Source of the DNA: Pigoraptor vietnamica
Lineage: Eukaryota > Opisthokonta > Filasterea
DNA length: 13,067 bases
Assembly: GCA_943704525.1 (NCBI GenBank)
Contig: CALSCQ010002580.1
Coordinates: forward strand, 1 to 13,067
Direction of reading: 5' to 3'
The notes under the pieces are model-generated. The model had not been told where the DNA came from. It worked only from the letters and a program-made list of their open reading frames with translations, and did not search any database. A program made the position numbers and the translations under genes. This document shows positions 9,515 through 13,067 of the stretch, one piece after another (the stretch's first letter is position 1; each line of letters starts with the position of its first letter).

Positions 9515-12500
9515 TTAGCGGCGACCGACGTGGCTTCTGACAGCCTCCGCCAACGACTTGCACGCGCCGCCAATTACTTCGTCCGACTTGCAGAATGCGA
9601 AGCGCGCGAGGTCCTTCGCCATGGGCTTGTGCGACTCGCTGTAGAATGCGCTCGGGGGGATCGCGGCGACCTTGGCGGTGGTCGTGAGCCACTTGCACGT
9701 CGCGACGTCCGCGGGATCCGAAGGGTCCGTTTGCTGCGCAGAGACAAGGGCGCTCTTGTGAAGCAGAGTCGTTGGCGAAAATTGAACGCACGAGGGTTAG
9801 GTCCTAAAAACGCAACAGAGGCGATATGCGCACGCACGCACACACGGACTAATTTGAATGTTATCGGAATGATGTCAGGGCGGCAGCGCTGACATACCGG
9901 CTGCTTCGACACGTGACCGGTGATTGCGGGCGTCCTTGCGACCACAAAGTATCCCCCGTGCGGCACGATGGGCTCTGCGCCCGCCGCACGAAGGCCGTCG
10001 AGAAGGCGATTGCGCTTCTGCATCATTGTCGTCTGAAGGAGAGCGGGCAGGGGCCTTCAGTTACTCAAACCCTAGCCGTAACCCTTACCTAACCCGAACC
10101 AGCCACACATACAAACGGCTGAGAATGACCAGCCACACACACAAAGGCTGTGAATGCAGGGCGAACACCCGCGCGCTCAAAGCTCCCCCGCACGCATGAC
10201 AAAAGGTGAAATGATTGCGACTGCACGTGCCTCCAGTTCCTCGAAGTAGTTCCGCGCGGCAGCCTCAGCGAGGGCCTGTCCAACGGCCTCCTGCAGCGGC
10301 GTCGCCACACAAAACGGCACCCATTGATGCGCCATGGCCACAGCGTGCGCAAGTGGCGGCGCGGAGATTGTCCACCCTAGGGTATGCGGGTAGCATGAAG
10401 ACATGCAACGGAGGCGATAGCGGCCGTGTAAGAAAACAGACAACCTTGTAAACTTCTCGAGCAGTCTATAGGTACCCCAGGTCCTATTCGCGCAACGGCT
10501 CCTCGCAGCGGGGTGTACGTACGCGTCGCGAGTAAGAGCATTCTTGAACGCGCACAACGACTAGTGGACAGCTCCCACGCGCACACGAATACCCACCGAT
10601 CTTCCATCCCGTGACGCTGAACGTCTTTCCCGCGCTGCCGACAGTAACGGTGCGCTCCCACGTGCCGGGAAGTGTCGCTATGCGGACGTGTCGGTTGGGG
10701 GCATCGGCAAAGACTAGGTGGTCATAGACCTACAGTTCAACGGAGAAGAAATGGGCTCAAAGAAACCAGCTTTTCTGTGCGATAACTGGCGAAAGACACG
10801 ACGCAATTGGCGCCATTGCGCGCGAGAGAAGAGCTTTTGGTCGATTTACAACACCGCTTTTCCGCAGTGGAGTTTGCCACACATCCAACGACTCTCGTAA
10901 CACACACGCACACCGAAAAATAACGGCAGCACCAACCTCATCGCTGATGACCAAGAGGTCCTTTTCCCGCGCGACGGCGGCAATCGCCTCGAGCTCGTCC
11001 GCACGGAACACCTGCATGCCGGAAGTGTTAAGAAAAACGATATGCTGGTACTGTGAGACCGCGCAACAAAAACAAACCAAACGTCACGTGGACCGCCTGA
11101 GCACGCCACACGAGACAGTGCAAAGCCAGCCGCACGGCAAGAAACACAGCGACTGTCGCACAATGGCTAAACAAGCCGCACGGCAGCAAACATAGCGACA
11201 GTCTCACGCGGCACCCCACCTTCCCGAGGGGGTTGTGGGGATTGTTGAGGACGATCGCCTTTGTGCGTGGCGTCACGGCCTTGCGCAGTTCGGATGCATC
11301 GATGGTCCAGTCCTCTGCCGTGCCGCGGTTGCCGGTGGAGCGCATGGGGACGTAGCGGGGAACGCCGCCGACCATCGAAATCTGAAGGGAAAGGGGAGGG
11401 TTAGGGCAAACGATGTGCGCCAGATGGCAAATAACAATCAACGGACAGTACGGACACACTGCCCGCACACCCGACGCACTCATCGCTGTACACGCCGCGC
11501 GCAACAGGACATTGCAAGCACTCTGTCGGCGTCGTTCCCACACACGCGCACACACACACGGACAACACGCACACACGCACCAACACGCATGCACACACGC
11601 GCACCTGCGCGGGATAAGCGTCGTAGAAGGGCTCAAACAGAACGACCTCGTCGCCCGGGTTGATGAACGCAAGCATCGACGACATGAGCGCCTGAGGGCC
11701 GAATGGAAGAGGATATGGGTAGGGTGGATTTGCGCTGGAACACGTCCGCAATACTGACAGACGCCACGTCCGCAATACTGACAGACGCCGACCACACGCA
11801 AACATACTCACTCGCTCACACGCACACGCACACGCACCCACAAATTGAGAACGATGAAAACGATACGGTGACACACAAACACCGCAGCTGCATGCACCTT
11901 GCATGTACGCGCTCGCACAGCACACACCTCCGTTGCTCCCGCCGTGACGACAATGTCGGTGGCTGGCGCAATGTCACGTCCAAAGCGCGGCGAATAATGC
12001 TTTGCGAGGGCGTTGGTGAGTGACACGTGGCCCTGAGCGTGCATGAGACGGCGCAGAAACAAGTCAGCGCTGCGTGTCTCCATACGCACAAGTAATCGCA
12101 ATACTGGGCAATGAGATACGAACGCGCACACCAACCACACCCACGTGCTACAAAGACAGTGACATCCCATGCAACTCGCGACCAGCACGCACATAGGAGA
12201 CTTCACCGGCGCATGCCGCCGTCTCCCGCGCACACACACACGCCCACGCACACACACGCACACATGTGTGCATGCAGACAAATAGACAGTCGCATCTTCC
12301 CACCATCGCCCTCGTGTACTGCGAGCACGAGCCCGATCGCACGACGTCCGCCGCAATCTGACTCACAAACGGCGGCGGAGGGAAGTCCGGGAAGCCCTGT
12401 CCCAAGTTGTACGCGCCATGCTTGTTCGCCAGCGCCGTAAACTCGGAAAAAACAGATCCCCCGAAGCCACGCACGCGCTCAGCCGCGAACGCACGGGAGG

Positions 12501-12585
12501 CGGTGTGTGCGGCGCGTGTGGCGCGGAGGTGCTGTGCCACGCGCGTGCATGCTGCGCCACTGCGGGCGAGGCGCGTGGCGTGCAT
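9515..12585 (-). CDS. Kynurenine/glutamine transaminase K-type aminotransferase (9 exons)
   Basis: Exons in transcript order: 12585-12304, 12032-11928, 11691-11605, 11381-11220, 11011-10937, 10729-10597, 10376-10231 (3' end uncertain), 10032-9898, 9733-9515 (stop TAA). They total 1344 bases and 447 residues. It is a class I PLP aminotransferase of fold type I, closest by motif to kynurenine-oxoglutarate transaminase / cysteine-S-conjugate beta-lyase, transaminating kynurenine, glutamine, methionine or aromatic amino acids. Motifs: NLGQGFPDFPPP (about 60-71); PGDEVVLFEPFYDAY; NNPHNPLGK (204-212, with N208); VISDEVYDHL (233-242), where D236 and Y239 contact PLP; GSAGKTFSVTGWKIG, with K272 the Schiff-base lysine; VPHGGYF; and LARFAFCK, whose R419 should bind the substrate carboxylate. 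Residues 1-39 are rich in Arg, Ala, Ser and Thr and acid-free until E37, a typical mitochondrial presequence. The ATG at 12585 is chosen because it directly precedes it. The exact substrate cannot be fixed from sequence. It has no evident link to the sugar genes. Confidence 0.93.
10067..10100. repeat. Interstitial telomere-like sequence
   Basis: AACCCTA, TAACCCT and CTAACCC blocks occur in close succession, giving a degenerate (CCCTAA)n-like stretch of about 34 bases within intron 7 of the aminotransferase gene. On the gene's sense strand it reads as GGGTTAGG-type repeats. Resemblance is direct; telomeric origin is inferred. Confidence 0.5.
10101..10157. repeat. 30-bp imperfect tandem duplication
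   Basis: The block 10101-10130 (AGCCACACATACAAACGGCT...) is repeated at 10131-10157 with a small deletion and substitutions. It directly abuts the telomere-like stretch in the same intron. Confidence 0.75.
11128..11207. repeat. 46-bp period imperfect direct repeat in aminotransferase intron 4
   Basis: AGCCGCACGGCAAGAAACAC (from 11128) recurs as AGCCGCACGGCAGCAAACAT (from 11174), with matching AGCGACTGTC/AGCGACAGTC downstream. It is a duplicated intronic segment. Confidence 0.75.
11539..11604. repeat. CA microsatellite in aminotransferase intron 3
   Basis: An interrupted (CA)n tract, which reads (GT)n on the gene's sense strand and begins at the GTGCGC donor itself (11604). Confidence 0.85.
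11741..11788. repeat. Perfect 24-bp tandem duplication in aminotransferase intron 2
   Basis: A 24-base unit beginning CACGTCCGCAATACTGACAG is present twice without mismatch (11741-11764 and 11765-11788). Perfect identity implies a recent duplication. Confidence 0.9.
11816..11842. repeat. CA microsatellite in aminotransferase intron 2
   Basis: A short interrupted (CA)n/(CGCA)n tract; sense strand reads GT. Confidence 0.75.
12229..12270. repeat. CA microsatellite in aminotransferase intron 1
   Basis: An interrupted (CA)n tract ending in a short CACATGTGTG palindrome, about 35 bases after the GTGGGA donor; sense strand reads GT. Confidence 0.8.
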
Positions 12586-13011
12586 CGTGAGAGAGACGGC
12601 GGTGCTTGCGACAGGGAGGTGCGATGTTGACCATTGCCCTTTTATCACACACACGCGGGAGTAACGGAATGTACTTCGGGGGTAACAAAGTGACGAACGC
12701 GGCGACTGCGCGATTCGAGACGAGAACAACAACAACAACCGCACATTCCCTCGGCGCCCCGCGACAGTCGCTTTGCTGCAACATGGCAAGCGGAGGAGGG
12801 CGCGGAGAAAGCCCACCGCCAGACTACCGCCTGCACACAGTGAGTGTGAATCAACTGCGGTGCGATGTGTGTGCGTGCTTGTGTGCGTGTGTGTAAGTGG
12901 GACGAAGTGAATGCGTGTGAGTGTCTTCATAAGCGCGAACGTGTGAACATGGCGCCCCCTCACCCGCGTGAATGTGTCTGTCACTGCGCGTGTGCATTTC
13001 CTCGTGATTTC

Positions 13012-13067
<56 letters not shown>
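12586..13067 (-). promoter_or_regulatory. Upstream region of the aminotransferase gene
   Basis: No gene is convincing in these 482 bases. A minus-strand frame stays open across most of it in phase with the aminotransferase but is low-complexity, so I treat it as leader or promoter. It contains an (AAC)n run near 12725-12739, a GT-rich stretch (about 12867-12895) and a terminal TC tract. Confidence 0.45.
13015..13067. repeat. TC microsatellite running off the window edge
   Basis: An uninterrupted (TC)n tract of 53 bases reaches the last base, so its true length is unknown. It reads GA on the strand of the adjacent aminotransferase gene. Confidence 0.95.

Larger units (their letters stand above)
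10033..10230 (-). other. Aminotransferase intron 7 with non-GT or shifted donor
   Basis: The conserved alignment puts exon 7's end at NYFEELE and exon 8's start at TTMMQKRN. The matching donor is GAG|GCACGT (GC at 10230-10229), which would be a GC-AG intron. The alternative GT donor (GTCGCA, exon ending at 10222) is also in phase and adds three residues (ARA). The acceptor CTTCAG ending at 10033 is clear. The intron also holds a telomere-like stretch and a tandem duplication. Confidence 0.55.

Noticed and set aside
12586-12984. N-terminal extension of the aminotransferase upstream of the ATG at 12585
   Set aside because: The frame is open but low-complexity, and the ATG at 12585 already gives a full presequence followed by the conserved domain.

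Overview
The window is nuclear DNA of a GC-rich, intron-rich eukaryote, most likely a free-living protist; I cannot name the lineage. Four protein genes can be assembled completely by hand from conserved exons joined by GT-AG introns of about 130-510 bases, with the phase preserved at every junction. Introns carry long GT/CA microsatellites and minisatellites. No RNA gene, insertion sequence, CRISPR array or origin is visible.

Layout. (1) 98-1197, minus strand: a damaged or incompletely resolved gene for a P-loop protein resembling RHS/Crinkler-type NTPases. (2) 1201-2851, plus strand: a histidine phosphatase (phosphoglycerate-mutase-like) of about 256 residues in 4 exons; its first ATG lies 3 bases from the ATG of the opposite-strand gene. 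(3) 3219-5665, minus strand, 6 exons, 433 residues: a DegT/DnrJ/EryC1/StrS-fold PLP enzyme in which the PLP lysine is replaced by histidine, the hallmark of GDP-4-keto-6-deoxymannose 3-dehydratase (ColD). (4) 6376-9055, plus strand, 9 exons, 355 residues: a eukaryotic-type GDP-mannose 4,6-dehydratase (GMD). (5) 9515-12585, minus strand, 9 exons, about 447 residues: a kynurenine/glutamine-transaminase-K type aminotransferase with a mitochondrial-type presequence.

The striking part is genes 3 and 4. GMD makes GDP-4-keto-6-deoxy-D-mannose, which is the substrate of ColD. The two genes are head to head across a 710-base shared upstream region containing two oppositely oriented CCAAT boxes. In bacteria this pair of steps starts GDP-colitose (3,6-dideoxysugar) synthesis in O-antigen clusters. 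Here both genes are spliced nuclear genes, so the window suggests a eukaryotic route to a GDP-3,6-dideoxyhexose, or a related sugar. The final reductase/epimerase (ColC-like) is not in the window.

Genes 1 and 5 have no visible link to this pathway. Gene pairs 2/3 and 4/5 are convergent, with 367- and 459-base gaps that hold no convincing gene.
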